Below, piece by piece: positions 25,623-34,460 of a stretch of DNA of 64,000 nt; within the stretch, counting starts at the first letter, position 1, and each line of letters opens with the position of its first letter. The DNA lies in NCBI RefSeq assembly GCF_004299445.1, contig NZ_SCTC01000050.1, forward strand, positions 62,001 to 126,000. The letters are read 5' to 3'. The position numbers were made by a program, and so were the translations under genes. This DNA is from Phenylobacterium sp. GTDB lineage: Bacteria; Pseudomonadota; Alphaproteobacteria; Caulobacterales; Caulobacteraceae. A model generated the notes under the pieces. The model made no database searches. It worked only from the letters and a program-made list of their open reading frames with translations, and was not told the origin of the DNA.

Positions 25623-26156
25623 ATTCGCCGCCCCATGCAAGCGCCGCCCGTCAAAGAAGGGCCGCGCATGAACGAAGATATCCGCGTCCCCCGCGTTCTC
25701 CTCATCGACCAGCACGGTGAGAAACAAGGGGTGATGCCGACCTCGGCCGCCATCGAAGCCGCCGAAGAGGCCGGCCTCGACCTGGTCGAGATCGTGCCGA
25801 ACGCGGACCCGCCCGTGTGCAAGATCCTGGACTACGGCAAGTTCAAGTTCCAGGAGCAGAAGAAGAAGAACGAGGCGCGGAAAAAGCAGAAGGTGGTGGA
25901 GCTCAAGGAAATCAAGCTCCGGCCGAACATCGACATCCACGACTACGAAGTGAAGTCGCGGTCCATGCATCGCTTCTTCGAAGAAGGCGACAAGGTGAAG
26001 ATCACCCTGCGCTTCCGTGGTCGCGAACTGGCCCACCCGGAACTTGGGATGAAGCTGCTCCAGAAGGTGAAAGCCGACTTCGAGCCCATCGCCAAGGTCG
26101 AGTACGAGCCGCGCATGGAAGGCCGCCAGATGATCATGATCCTGGCGCCCCGCTAG
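25623..26156 (+). CDS. infC: Translation initiation factor IF-3, probable ATT start
   Basis: 177 residues. The N-domain ([31 protein letters not shown]), a Lys-rich linker ([15 protein letters not shown]) and the C-domain ([32 protein letters not shown]) are complete. Starting at the ATT gives [20 protein letters not shown], which matches the usual alphaproteobacterial N-terminus (RRP...GPR.N..IR), and GGAG lies 8 bases upstream. The ATGs at 25635 and 25668 have poorer sites. A rare AUU start would allow IF-3 to repress its own translation, as in E. coli. Confidence 0.9.
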   Translation: MRRPMQAPPVKEGPRMNEDIRVPRVLLIDQHGEKQGVMPTSAAIEAAEEAGLDLVEIVPNADPPVCKILDYGKFKFQEQKKKNEARKKQKVVELKEIKLRPNIDIHDYEVKSRSMHRFFEEGDKVKITLRFRGRELAHPELGMKLLQKVKADFEPIAKVEYEPRMEGRQMIMILAPR

Positions 26157-27028
26157 TGCCTCAGGCCCTGACCCGAGTTGCAGGAACGGCCGCTTTCGCA
26201 GCGGCCGTTTTCGTCTCCGCCGCCGCCGCCGCGCAGACCCCGGATGACTGGGCCACCCCGGTCAAACCGTTCAAGATCGGCGACAACCTCTACTACGTCG
26301 GCTCCTCGGACCTCACGGCCTTCCTCTTCGTCTCGAAGGCGGGCCTGATTGTTCTCGACGGCGGCGAGGCGGCCACCGGCCGCCAGGTCGTGGCCAACAT
26401 CCGCGCCCTGGGCTTCGACCCGGCGCAGGTGAAGATCCTGCTGAACACCCACCAGCACTTCGATCACGCCGCCGGACTCGCCGAGATCCGCAAGGCCGCG
26501 CCCAACGCCAGGCTCTACGCCAGCGCCGCCGACGGGCCGATCATCGCCGCCGGCGGCAAGGGCGACCCCTTCCTGAAGGGCAAGGCCTACGAGTACGAGC
26601 CCGTGCCGGTCGCGAAGACGATCAAGGACGGGGAAAAGGTTACGCTGGGCGGCTGGACCCTGACCGCGCACATCACCGGCGGCCACACCGCCGGGTGCAC
26701 CACCTGGACCTTCCCGGTCACCGTGGCCGGCAAGATCCGCCAGGGTCTGGTCCACTGCTCGTCCAGCGTCCTGCCCGGCTACAAGCTGGGCAAGGCCGAG
26801 ACGTATCCGGGGATCACCGCGGCATTCGAAAAGAGCTTCGCCACCTGGAAGGCCCTGCCCTGCGAGGTCTTCCTGGGCTCGCATGGCCGCTTCTTCGGCA
26901 TGCCGGCCAAGGCGAAGGCCCTCGAGGCCGGCAAGGCCGACGCCTTCGTCGATCCCGCGGGCTGCAAGACCTTCTACGCAGGCCAGGAAGCCGCCTTCCG
27001 CGCCGAGCTGAAGAAGCAGAACCCTTAG
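26156..27028 (+). CDS. Subclass B3-type metallo-beta-lactamase fold hydrolase
   Basis: 290 residues from a GTG sharing a base with the infC stop. Signal peptide VAGTAAFAAAVFVSAAAAA, cleaved before QTPDD. Zinc ligands match B3 enzymes: H99-Q-H101-F-D103-H104, H177 in GGHTAGCTTW, and H243 in LGSHGRFF. SSSVLPGYKL carries the B3-type Ser. It is a periplasmic di-zinc hydrolase, and true beta-lactamase activity is plausible but unproven. A hairpin that looks like the infC terminator lies within the signal-peptide codons. Confidence 0.88.
   Translation: MPQALTRVAGTAAFAAAVFVSAAAAAQTPDDWATPVKPFKIGDNLYYVGSSDLTAFLFVSKAGLIVLDGGEAATGRQVVANIRALGFDPAQVKILLNTHQHFDHAAGLAEIRKAAPNARLYASAADGPIIAAGGKGDPFLKGKAYEYEPVPVAKTIKDGEKVTLGGWTLTAHITGGHTAGCTTWTFPVTVAGKIRQGLVHCSSSVLPGYKLGKAETYPGITAAFEKSFATWKALPCEVFLGSHGRFFGMPAKAKALEAGKADAFVDPAGCKTFYAGQEAAFRAELKKQNP
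26185..26213 (+). terminator. Terminator-like hairpin inside a signal-peptide coding region
   Basis: AACGGCCGCT-TTCGC-AGCGGCCGTT: a perfect 10-bp stem with a 5-base loop, followed by TTCGTC, so four Ts follow the G of the stem. It starts 28 bases after the infC stop and lies in codons 10-18 of the metallo-hydrolase. It could end most infC transcripts and limit read-through. Confidence 0.6.
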
Positions 27029-27032
27029 CCGC

Positions 27033-27050
27033 CGACGCCTACGGGCGTCG
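27033..27050 (+). terminator. Short hairpin after the metallo-hydrolase gene
   Basis: CGACGCC-TACG-GGCGTCG, a perfect 7-bp stem and tetraloop five bases after the stop. There is no T-run, so termination is uncertain. Confidence 0.4.
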
Positions 27051-27113
27051 TGCAACCCGGATAACGTAGCGTCCAAGCTTGCCCGTCCCGGCGGGCCGTC
27101 CTAACACCCTTGC

Positions 27114-28352
27114 ATGTCCGACACGCCGCCGCGGGGGGCGACGCCGCCTCCGTGGGCCGCGTTGTCGCTCATCGGCATCATCTTCCTGAACATGCTGGGC
27201 TTCGGGATCATCGTCCCGTTGCTGCCCTTCTACGCCAAGTCGTTCGACGCCTCGCCGATGGAGATCGCCCTGATCTTCTCGGGCTTCTCGATCGGCACCT
27301 TCTTCGGCGAACCGTTCTGGGGCCGCCTTTCGGACAAGTACGGCCGCAAACCCCTGCTGATCATGACGATCGCGGCGAACGGCCTCTGCTACCTGGCGCT
27401 GGCCTTCGCGCCCACGGCCATGGCCGCGTTCGGGATTCGCCTGCTGGGCGGGCTGTTCAGCGGCAACGGCTCAATCATACAGGGCTACATCGCCGACGTG
27501 ACGCCGCCCGAGCGGCGCACACGCACGATGAGCTACATGAGCGCCGGCTGGAACGTGGGCCTGATCGTGGGGCCGTTCATGGGCGGGGTGTTCGCACGGC
27601 CCAGCGCCGGACCCATCGGCTTCCAGCTGCCGCTGTTCATCTCGGCCAGCTTCTTCCTGGTGTCAGCGGTCTTCATCCTCCTGTTCATCCGCGAGAGCCG
27701 CGAACGCGACCTCTCGAACAGCCACCGCCCGAACCGCTGGGCCGCCACGGGCGAGGCCGCGCGGCATCCCGTGATCGGTCCGTTGATGCTGCTCACATTC
27801 CTGGTCGGCTTCGCCTTCACCGGCATCGAGTCGATCTTCGGCCTCTGGACCCTGGCCCGCTACGGATGGGGGCCGCAGGAGATCGGCTGGGCCTTCGCCG
27901 TTGTCGGGGTCGCCTCGGCGATCACCCAGATCTTCGTGACCGGTCCTCTGTCCGAGCGGTACGGACAGGGCCGCATGCTGGCCATCGGCATGGGCGTCAC
28001 CATGCTCTGCATGGCGCTGCAACCCCTGTCGGTGAACGGGCCGATGACCATTGCCCTGCTCACGCTCAGCGCGGTGGGGCAGTCGGTCGCCTGGCCGAAC
28101 GTGAGCGCCCTGATCTCCGAGACCGCCGACCCGCACCGGCAGGGCCAGATCCTGGGCCTCAACAACGCCATGGGCGCCCTGGCGCGCGTGGTGGGTCCGA
28201 TGTTCTCCAACCTGGGCTTCGCCCACGTCAGCATCCATGCGCCCTACGTCCTGGGCGCCATCGCCGTCGCGCCGACGATCCTCATCGCGCTGGCCGCTGG
28301 CCGGCGCGCGCAGGCATGGCGACGCGATCAGACCGCTCAGGTCATCGAATGA
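27114..28352 (+). CDS. MFS transporter, DHA1 (TetA-like) drug/H+ antiporter family
   Basis: 412 residues with about 12 membrane spans. DHA1 motifs: FGEPFWGRLSDKYGRKPLL (motif A, loop 2-3) and GWNVGLIVGPFMGGVFA (motif C, span 5, antiporters). It probably exports a drug or metabolite at the inner membrane using the proton gradient. It follows the metallo-hydrolase by 85 bases, so the pair may serve as a resistance-like unit, though neither is a recognised resistance gene. No TetR-type regulator is adjacent. Confidence 0.88.
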   Translation: MSDTPPRGATPPPWAALSLIGIIFLNMLGFGIIVPLLPFYAKSFDASPMEIALIFSGFSIGTFFGEPFWGRLSDKYGRKPLLIMTIAANGLCYLALAFAPTAMAAFGIRLLGGLFSGNGSIIQGYIADVTPPERRTRTMSYMSAGWNVGLIVGPFMGGVFARPSAGPIGFQLPLFISASFFLVSAVFILLFIRESRERDLSNSHRPNRWAATGEAARHPVIGPLMLLTFLVGFAFTGIESIFGLWTLARYGWGPQEIGWAFAVVGVASAITQIFVTGPLSERYGQGRMLAIGMGVTMLCMALQPLSVNGPMTIALLTLSAVGQSVAWPNVSALISETADPHRQGQILGLNNAMGALARVVGPMFSNLGFAHVSIHAPYVLGAIAVAPTILIALAAGRRAQAWRRDQTAQVIE

Positions 28353-28410
28353 CCCGGAGAATGGCGCCCCTCAACGGGATCGAGCGCTGACGGCGCTGAG
28401 GCGCTCTGCC

Positions 28411-28599
28411 CTAAGCCTGGATGTCCAGCACCTGGCCCTTGCCAGGCTCCCGGGCGGCCTTGGCCTTCACGGCATCTTCGTCGGCCTTGGCCTTGTCATC
28501 GGCGGCCTTGGCGGCCTGGGCCTTGTCGTTGTCCACGGGCGGTCGGAAATTGACCGGCGGTTGCGCGGCGACGGACCCAACGGAAGAGGTGCTCGACAT
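28411..28599 (-). CDS. Small hydrophilic Ala/Lys-rich protein
   Basis: 62 residues from an ATG with GGAGAC upstream. It starts SSTSSVGSVAAQPPVNFRPP and continues into an Ala/Asp/Lys-rich helix (KAQAAKAADDKAKADEDAV), then GKGQVLDIQA. Low complexity but with good start signals. Convergent with the MFS gene. Unknown function; possibly flagellar or secreted-type disordered protein. Confidence 0.55.
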   Translation of the reverse strand: MSSTSSVGSVAAQPPVNFRPPVDNDKAQAAKAADDKAKADEDAVKAKAAREPGKGQVLDIQA

Positions 28600-28824
28600 G
28601 CTGGTCTCCAGCGCCGCAGTCCGCGGCAGGCGATCACGCAATAGCCCATTGCGGAAAACCGGCGCTTAAACGTTGCCGTTAACGCGGAGAAAAAGTGCGT
28701 GCAGCCTCCCTGAACGTTATGTCGGGAGGCCCCAGTATGGTCTGAATCCCTGGCGCCAACCTGCCGCAGAGCGGCGAAAAGCGTTGCGCCGCACCCATCC
28801 TTCCGCTACTAGCCCGCCCCTTCG

Positions 28825-28859
28825 GAACCGCCTGGCCCCAAGGCATGCCAGGGCGGTTC
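28825..28859 (+). promoter_or_regulatory. Stable hairpin in the rpmI leader
   Basis: GAACCGCCTGGC pairs with GCCAGGGCGGTTC (12 bp with one bulged C, 10-base loop). It ends 43 bases before the rpmI start. It may be part of an L20-responsive leader that autoregulates rpmI-rplT, or a terminator for upstream transcription. The upstream 28600-28824 stretch shows no gene. Confidence 0.5.
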
Positions 28860-28902
28860 ATCAACACGACCAGAGGACGGGATCTTCGGACCCCGACGTG
28901 AA

Positions 28903-29103
28903 ATGCCCAAACTGAAGACCAAGTCCGGCGTGAAGAAGCGCTTTCGGATGACGGCGTCTGGAAAGCTGAAGGCCGGCGTCGCCGGCAAGCGCCACCGCCT
29001 GATCAGCCACAACGCCAAGTACATCCGTCAGAACCGCGGCACCAAGGTGATGAGCGAAGCTGATACCAAGATCATCAAGCTTTGGCTCCCGTACGGCCTC
29101 TAG
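28903..29103 (+). CDS. rpmI: Ribosomal protein bL35
   Basis: 66 residues, full length: PKLKTKSGVKKRFRMTASGK at the start, HNAKYIRQNRG, and the C-terminal IIKLWLPYG. Component of the large ribosomal subunit. rplT follows 13 bases downstream with GGAG-like signals between, so they form one operon as in most bacteria. Confidence 0.98.
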   Translation: MPKLKTKSGVKKRFRMTASGKLKAGVAGKRHRLISHNAKYIRQNRGTKVMSEADTKIIKLWLPYGL

Positions 29104-29116
29104 GAGAATCTGACAG

Positions 29117-29473
29117 ATGGCACGCGTGAAAAGGGGCGTTACCGCCCACGCCAAGCACAAGAAGGTTCTCGAGCAGGCCAAGGGCTTCTACGGGCGCCGC
29201 AAGAACACCATCCGCACCGCCAAGGCGGCCGTGGACAAGGCCGGCCAGTACGCCTACCGCGACCGTAAGGTCCGTAAGCGCATGTTCCGCTCGCTGTGGA
29301 TCCAACGGATCAACGCCGCGGCCCGGACCGAGGGTTTCACCTACTCGCAGTTTATTCACGGCCTTGAGAAGGCCGGGATCGAAATGGACCGCAAGGTCCT
29401 CGCCGACGTCGCCGGCGCCGATCCGGTTGCTTTCAAGGCCATCGCCGACAAGGTTCGCGCCGCGCTGGCTTAA
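29117..29473 (+). CDS. rplT: Ribosomal protein bL20
   Basis: 118 residues with typical segments [33 protein letters not shown] and [20 protein letters not shown]. It binds 23S rRNA early in large-subunit assembly and often represses its own operon by binding the mRNA leader. Followed by a strong intrinsic terminator. Confidence 0.98.
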   Translation: MARVKRGVTAHAKHKKVLEQAKGFYGRRKNTIRTAKAAVDKAGQYAYRDRKVRKRMFRSLWIQRINAAARTEGFTYSQFIHGLEKAGIEMDRKVLADVAGADPVAFKAIADKVRAALA

Positions 29474-29507
29474 GGCCTGGGTCTCTCAAAGACCTGACGC
29501 TTTCAAG

Positions 29508-29540
29508 AAGCCCTCCGGCCGAACCGCCGGAGGGCTTTTT
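29508..29540 (+). terminator. Rho-independent terminator of rpmI-rplT
   Basis: AAGCCCTCCGGC-CGAACC-GCCGGAGGGCTT followed by TTT: a perfect 12-bp stem, 6-base loop and a T-run, 34 bases after the rplT stop. pheS starts 45 bases further on, so it probably has its own promoter or depends on read-through. Confidence 0.93.
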
Positions 29541-29585
29541 GCTGCCTTCCGCTCAAGACACTCCTCCTCTAGAGCAGACCGCCTC

Positions 29586-30695
29586 ATGACCGACCTGACC
29601 CGAATGGAAGCCGAGTTGTCGGCGCGCGTCGCCGCCGCCGCAGATCTCGCCGCCCTGGAAGCCATCCGCGTGGAAGCGCTGGGCAAGACCGGCTCGATCT
29701 CCGAGCTGTTGAAGACGCTGGGTAAGCTCACGCCCGAAGAGCGCCGCGAGCAGGGACCGAAGATCAATGGCCTGCGCGACGCCGTGCAGGCCGCCATCGC
29801 CGCCCGGAAGGACGCGCTGGAGACCGCCGCCCTCGACGCCAAGCTGGCCGCCGAGCGCGTCGACCTCTCGCTGCCGCCGCCGCCCGAACGCCGCGGCCGC
29901 GTCCACCCCACCATGCAGGTGCTGGACGAGATGATCGCCGTCTTCGCCGACATGGGCTTCAGCCTCGCTGAAGGTCCGGACATCGAGGACGACTTCCACA
30001 ACTTCACGGCGCTCAACTTCCCGCCCAAACATCCGGCGCGGGAGATGCACGACACCTTCTGGCTGCCCGAGGACGAGCGCGGCGAGCGCAAGGTGCTGCG
30101 CACCCACACCAGCCCGGTGCAGATCCGCACCATGCAGCGTCTCAACGAGAAGCTGCCGTCGTGGATCGCCAACGGGCAGGAGCCGCCGATCCGCGTGATC
30201 GTGCCGGGCCGCACTTACCGTTCGGACTCCGACGCCACCCACACGCCGATGTTCCATCAGCTGGAAGGCCTGGTCATCGACCGCGACATCCACATGGGCC
30301 ACCTCAAGTGGACGCTGGACCAGTTCATCGCGCGCTACTTCGAGACGCCGATGGTCGAGTCGCGCTTCCGCCCGCACCACTTCCCGTTCACCGAGCCCAG
30401 CGCCGAGATGGACGTAAAGTGCGACCGCTCGGGCGGCGACGTGAAGATCGGCCAGGGCAACGACTGGATGGAGATCGTCGGCTGCGGGATGGTGCACCCC
30501 AACGTGCTCCGCAACTGCGGCCTCGACCCCGACCAGTGGCAGGGCTTCGCGTTCGGCTTCGGCGTCGACCGGCTGGGGATGCTGAAGTACGGCATGCCCG
30601 ACCTGCGCGACATGTTCGCCGGCGACACCCGCTGGCTGGACCACTACGGCTTCTCGGCCTTCCAGGCGCCGAACCCGGCGACGGGGCTGTCATGA
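29586..30695 (+). CDS. pheS: Phenylalanyl-tRNA synthetase alpha subunit
   Basis: 369 residues. The N-terminal coiled coil (about 1-95) is followed by the class II catalytic core: [19 protein letters not shown], motif 2 [20 protein letters not shown], and motif 3 [17 protein letters not shown]. With PheT it charges tRNA-Phe in an (alpha-beta)2 enzyme. Its TGA overlaps the ATG of the ASCH gene (ATGA), so the two are coupled. Confidence 0.98.
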   Translation: MTDLTRMEAELSARVAAAADLAALEAIRVEALGKTGSISELLKTLGKLTPEERREQGPKINGLRDAVQAAIAARKDALETAALDAKLAAERVDLSLPPPPERRGRVHPTMQVLDEMIAVFADMGFSLAEGPDIEDDFHNFTALNFPPKHPAREMHDTFWLPEDERGERKVLRTHTSPVQIRTMQRLNEKLPSWIANGQEPPIRVIVPGRTYRSDSDATHTPMFHQLEGLVIDRDIHMGHLKWTLDQFIARYFETPMVESRFRPHHFPFTEPSAEMDVKCDRSGGDVKIGQGNDWMEIVGCGMVHPNVLRNCGLDPDQWQGFAFGFGVDRLGMLKYGMPDLRDMFAGDTRWLDHYGFSAFQAPNPATGLS

Positions 30696-31102
30696 CAAGC
30701 GCAGACCTCTCGGGCCTCGAACGCTTCGCGTTCGGGGACAGCCCCCAGATGGCCGACGAACTGCTCGCGCTAGTTCTGGCCGGCGTGAAGACCGGCACCT
30801 GCTGGCCCGTCGCCGAGGGCCTGAAGGGGAGCGCCGACGGCGCGCGGTACGTCGTACTGGACAGCGCCGGGCATCCGCGTGCGCTGATCGAGTCCGTGCA
30901 TCTGGAACAGAAGCGCTTCGACGAGGTCGACGCCGACTTCGCCCGCTCCGAAGGCGAGGGCGATCTCTCTCTGGAGACGTGGCGCCGCATCCACGAAGAG
31001 TGCTTCACGCGGCAAGACACGTATGCGCCTGACATGATGCTCTGGTGCGAGCGGTTCCGCCTGGTCGAGGTCATCGACGTCAAGACCGCGGGCGCACGCT
31101 GA
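30692..31102 (+). CDS. ASCH-domain protein
   Basis: 136 residues. The region [20 protein letters not shown], then [13 protein letters not shown], fits the ASCH fold, and it continues to [17 protein letters not shown] proteins bind RNA or modified nucleosides (the E. coli relative YqfB is an amidohydrolase for N4-acetylcytidine). It overlaps pheS by 4 bases and shares a base with the next start, so it is translated as part of the pheS-pheT operon. A role in tRNA or mRNA metabolism is attractive but inferred. Confidence 0.85.
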   Translation: MTSADLSGLERFAFGDSPQMADELLALVLAGVKTGTCWPVAEGLKGSADGARYVVLDSAGHPRALIESVHLEQKRFDEVDADFARSEGEGDLSLETWRRIHEECFTRQDTYAPDMMLWCERFRLVEVIDVKTAGAR

Positions 31103-31434
31103 TGGAGCTGCCAGCCAGCACATTCGACGTCACCGACTGGTCGGCGATCGAACCGACCCGCCATCCCGGCGAGACGGGCGAAGCCCTGTGGCGCACTGTG
31201 ATGCTGGGCGATGTCCGCATCCGGCGCGTGGACTACACGCCGGGCTACCTCGCCGACCACTGGTGCGATCGCGGCCACATCCTGTTCGTCCTCGCTGGCG
31301 AGCTCGACACCGAACTGAAGGACGGCCGCACGTTCAGGCTGACTGCCGGCATGAGTTATCACGTCTCCAATTTCGGCGACCCCGCGCATCGGTCTTCGAC
31401 GACCGTCGGGGCGCAACTCTTCATCGTGGATTGA
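31102..31434 (+). CDS. DHCW-motif-type cupin protein
   Basis: 110 residues forming one small cupin barrel: [20 protein letters not shown], then [14 protein letters not shown] and [13 protein letters not shown]. The DHWC segment corresponds to the DHCW-type signature and holds a possible metal His. It starts on the last base of the ASCH stop and ends two bases before the pheT ATG. Function unknown. Its tight fit in the operon suggests co-expression with PheRS. Confidence 0.8.
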   Translation: MELPASTFDVTDWSAIEPTRHPGETGEALWRTVMLGDVRIRRVDYTPGYLADHWCDRGHILFVLAGELDTELKDGRTFRLTAGMSYHVSNFGDPAHRSSTTVGAQLFIVD

Positions 31435-31436
31435 CC

Positions 31437-33806
31437 ATGAAGTTCACCCTTTCCTGGCTCAAAGAGCACCTCGACACCACGGCCGACGTCAGCGCGGTGG
31501 TCGAGGCCATGACCATGGCCGGCCTCGAGGTCGAGCATGTGGAAGACCCCGGCAAGAGACTGGCCGCCTTCACGGTCGCCAAGATCGTCGAGGCCGTGCA
31601 GCACCCCAACGCCGACAAGCTGCGGGTCTGCCAGGTCGACACCAAGGATGGCCGCCTCGAGATCGTCTGCGGCGCGCCGAACGCGCGCGCGGGCCTGACC
31701 ACCATCTACGCCCCGATCGGCGCCTATGTGCCCGGCTCGGGCGTGACGCTGGAAGCGCGCCCGGTCCGCGGCGTGGTCTCCAACGGCATGCTGTGCTCGG
31801 CCCGCGAGCTGGAGATCTCGGAGGAGTCCGACGGCATCGTCGAGCTGTCGGACGATCTGCCCGTGGGCGCCAGCGCCGTCGAGGCATTCGGCCTGGAGGC
31901 CGCCATCGACTTCGAGGTGACGCCCAACCGGCCCGACTGGCTGGGCGTCCGCGGCATCGCCCGCGACCTGGCCGCCGCCGGCCTGGGGACGCTGAAGCCC
32001 GATACGACCGCGCCGGTGAAAGGAAGCTTCCCCTGCCCCATCGAGATCCGGGTCGACGGCGACGCCTGCCCGGTGTTCGCCGGCCGCCTGATCCGGGGCG
32101 TCAAGAACGGCCCCTCGCCGGCCTGGCTGCAGCAGAAGCTGGTCAGCGTTGGCCTGCGCCCCATCAACGCCCTGGTGGACGTGACCAACCTGGTCTCGCA
32201 GGACCGCTGCCGGCCGGCGCACGTCTATGACGCGGCCAAGCTCAAGGGCCCGGTCATCGAAGCCCGCCTGGGCCGCGAGGGCGAGAGCATCCTGGCGCTG
32301 GATGGCAAGACCTATGCGGTCGGCCCCGAGATCTGCGTCATCGCCGACGCCTCTGGCCCTGTCTGCCTGGGCGGCGTGATCGGCGGCCAGGACTCGGGCT
32401 GCTCGGACGAGACCACCGACGTGTTCCTGGAATGCGCCTGGTTCGACCCGATCCGCACGGCCCAGACGGGCCGCACCCTGGGGATCAACTCCGACGCCCA
32501 GTACCGCTTCGCCCGCGGCGTCGATCCGGAGTCCCCGGTCCCCGGCCTGGAACTCGCGACCCAGCTGATCCTGCAGCTCTGCGGCGGCGAGCCGTCCGAG
32601 GTGCGCGTGGCCGGCCATGCGCCCGCCCCGCCCAAGGCCATCGCCTTTGACCGCGGCTATGTGAAGAAGCTGTCGGGCCTCAACGTCCCGCCGTCCCGGA
32701 TCGACGACATCCTGACCAAGCTGGGCTTCGCGGTGGACGGCGACGCGGTGACCCCGCCCAGCTGGCGCCGCGACGTGGAAGGCAAGGCCGATCTTGTCGA
32801 GGAAGTGGCCCGCATCGAGGGCTTCGACGCCCTGCCGGCCGAACCCCTGCCCGAGATCGCGCGCCCCGCCGGCGGCGTGCTGACGATCCGCCAGCGGCGC
32901 ATGCGCGACGCCCGCCGCGCGCTCGCCGCCCGCGGTTATGCCGAGGCCATCACCTGGAGCTTCATGCGCCAGGAGTGGGCCGAGATGTTCGGCGGCGGCG
33001 ACCCGAAGCTGGTGCTGACCAACCCGATCGCCTCCGACCTGTCGACCATGCGGCCCACCGCGCTGGGCAATCTGATCGACGCCGCCGCCCGCAACGCCCG
33101 CAAGGGCTTTCCCGATGCGGCCCTGTTCGAGGTGGGCCCCAACTTCCGCGGCGACCAGCCGGCCGACCAGTGGACGGCGGTCACCGCGCTGCTGGCGCCG
33201 CACTCGCCCAAGCACTGGGCGAAAGCCGGCGGCGATCCGCTGTTCGCCCTGAAGGCCGACCTGCTGGCGCTTCTCGACGAACTGGGCGCGCCGCAGCTGC
33301 AGGTGGTCCAGGGCCAGAACGCGGGTTGGTGGCACCCGGGCCGCTCGGCCCGCCTGCAGCTGGGCCCGAAGGTGGTGATCGCCGAGTTCGGCGAGCTGCA
33401 CCCGCGCATCCTGAAGGCGCTGGACGCCGAGGGGCCGATGCTGGCCTTCGAACTCAGCCTGGATGCGATCCCCGAGCCCAAGAAGAAGGGCGTGAAGACC
33501 AAGGCGGCGCTGGAGCTGTCGCCGCTGATGCCGCTGACGCGCGACTTCGCGTTCCTGGTGGGGGCCGACACGCCGGCCGGCGACCTGGTCCGCCCGATCC
33601 TCGGCGCCGACAAGGCGCTGATCGCCGACGCGCGGGTGTTCGACGTCTACGCCGGAACCGGCGTGCCGGAGGGCCAGAAGTCGGTCGCCGTCGAAGTGGT
33701 GGTCCAGCCCCGCGAGAAGACGCTCACCGACGGCGAGATCGAGGCGCTGTCGGGCCGGATTGTGGGGGCGGTCGAGAAGGCGGTCGGAGCCAAGCTGCGG
33801 GGATAG
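31437..33806 (+). CDS. pheT: Phenylalanyl-tRNA synthetase beta subunit
   Basis: 789 residues. An N-terminal EMAP/tRNA-binding domain (about 40-155, [20 protein letters not shown]) is followed by the B3/B4 editing domain with [13 protein letters not shown]5, the catalytic-like core, and a C-terminal ferredoxin-fold anticodon-binding domain ([12 protein letters not shown]). It binds tRNA-Phe and hydrolyses mischarged Tyr-tRNA. Full length for the family. Last gene of the pheS-ASCH-cupin-pheT unit. Confidence 0.98.
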   Translation: MKFTLSWLKEHLDTTADVSAVVEAMTMAGLEVEHVEDPGKRLAAFTVAKIVEAVQHPNADKLRVCQVDTKDGRLEIVCGAPNARAGLTTIYAPIGAYVPGSGVTLEARPVRGVVSNGMLCSARELEISEESDGIVELSDDLPVGASAVEAFGLEAAIDFEVTPNRPDWLGVRGIARDLAAAGLGTLKPDTTAPVKGSFPCPIEIRVDGDACPVFAGRLIRGVKNGPSPAWLQQKLVSVGLRPINALVDVTNLVSQDRCRPAHVYDAAKLKGPVIEARLGREGESILALDGKTYAVGPEICVIADASGPVCLGGVIGGQDSGCSDETTDVFLECAWFDPIRTAQTGRTLGINSDAQYRFARGVDPESPVPGLELATQLILQLCGGEPSEVRVAGHAPAPPKAIAFDRGYVKKLSGLNVPPSRIDDILTKLGFAVDGDAVTPPSWRRDVEGKADLVEEVARIEGFDALPAEPLPEIARPAGGVLTIRQRRMRDARRALAARGYAEAITWSFMRQEWAEMFGGGDPKLVLTNPIASDLSTMRPTALGNLIDAAARNARKGFPDAALFEVGPNFRGDQPADQWTAVTALLAPHSPKHWAKAGGDPLFALKADLLALLDELGAPQLQVVQGQNAGWWHPGRSARLQLGPKVVIAEFGELHPRILKALDAEGPMLAFELSLDAIPEPKKKGVKTKAALELSPLMPLTRDFAFLVGADTPAGDLVRPILGADKALIADARVFDVYAGTGVPEGQKSVAVEVVVQPREKTLTDGEIEALSGRIVGAVEKAVGAKLRG

Positions 33807-33818
33807 GGCGACTTCGCC

Positions 33819-34373
33819 TTAGTCCAGGCCCGCCGAAATCTCACTGACACGGGCCAGGAAGTTGAGGCCCTGGGCGATCTCATCGTCGCTTAGGGGCGCG
33901 ATGAGCTTGGCGATGTGCGCCACCCCGTTACCGATCATTGCCGCCAGGAATCGCTCACCCCTTGGGGTCAGCGTGACCACCTTCTCGCGCCCTGACGTCG
34001 GGTCCTCGTCGATGCTGACGAGCCCCGGTTCAGGCTGCGCCATCTGTCGGATGGCCTTGGAGATCGCCGAACTCGTGACGTCAAACCAGGTCGTGATCGA
34101 GGCCTCGATATCCTTGCGCCGCATCGAGCGCCCGTCGACGCCCTCCGAGTGGATCAGCCAGAGGATCACGGTCTGCTGACGGCTGATCGCGCCGCTGCTG
34201 AGGGCCGCCTCGGTCGCGAAGCCCACCCGATAGTGAAACGGATAGAACAGCTGGAGGAACTCTAGCGGCGCACGGGCCCGCAGGGTCTCTGCGGCGGCGA
34301 CCTGCGTCTCTCGTTCGTCCACGCGACCCCCTCGACCCACGGCCTTCGGAACGACGGTTGACATACTTCGCAT
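33819..34373 (-). CDS. MarR-type winged-helix regulator
   Basis: 184 residues from ATG 34373; a second ATG at 34364 is equally possible. The longer open frame is antisense to the P450 gene. The wHTH lies near 65-135 (QQTVILWLIHSEG, MRRKDIEASITTWFDVTSSA as the recognition region, and wing DEDPTSGREKVVTLTPRGE). It is divergent from the P450 gene with an 87-base gap containing a TGTCG-CTC-CGACA inverted repeat. It probably controls the P450/TonB receptor unit. Confidence 0.85.
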   Translation of the reverse strand: MRSMSTVVPKAVGRGGRVDERETQVAAAETLRARAPLEFLQLFYPFHYRVGFATEAALSSGAISRQQTVILWLIHSEGVDGRSMRRKDIEASITTWFDVTSSAISKAIRQMAQPEPGLVSIDEDPTSGREKVVTLTPRGERFLAAMIGNGVAHIAKLIAPLSDDEIAQGLNFLARVSEISAGLD

Positions 34374-34383
34374 TTCGAAACAA

Positions 34384-34396
34384 TGTCGCTCCGACA
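34384..34396. promoter_or_regulatory. Inverted repeat in the MarR/P450 promoter region
   Basis: TGTCG-CTC-CGACA is a perfect 5-bp inverted repeat just upstream of the MarR start. It is followed by an unusually A/T-rich stretch (ACATAATATAG) that may hold the promoters. A candidate operator for the divergent regulator. Confidence 0.45.
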
Positions 34397-34460
34397 CTAT
34401 CTCTGTACGACATAATATAGTTGAGACACAAATGGTCTCGGCCAGCTTGGGGGAGACGGA

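Noticed and set aside
31359..33401. A 680-codon minus-strand open frame
   Set aside because: Fully antisense to pheT with no recognisable domain; a compositional shadow.
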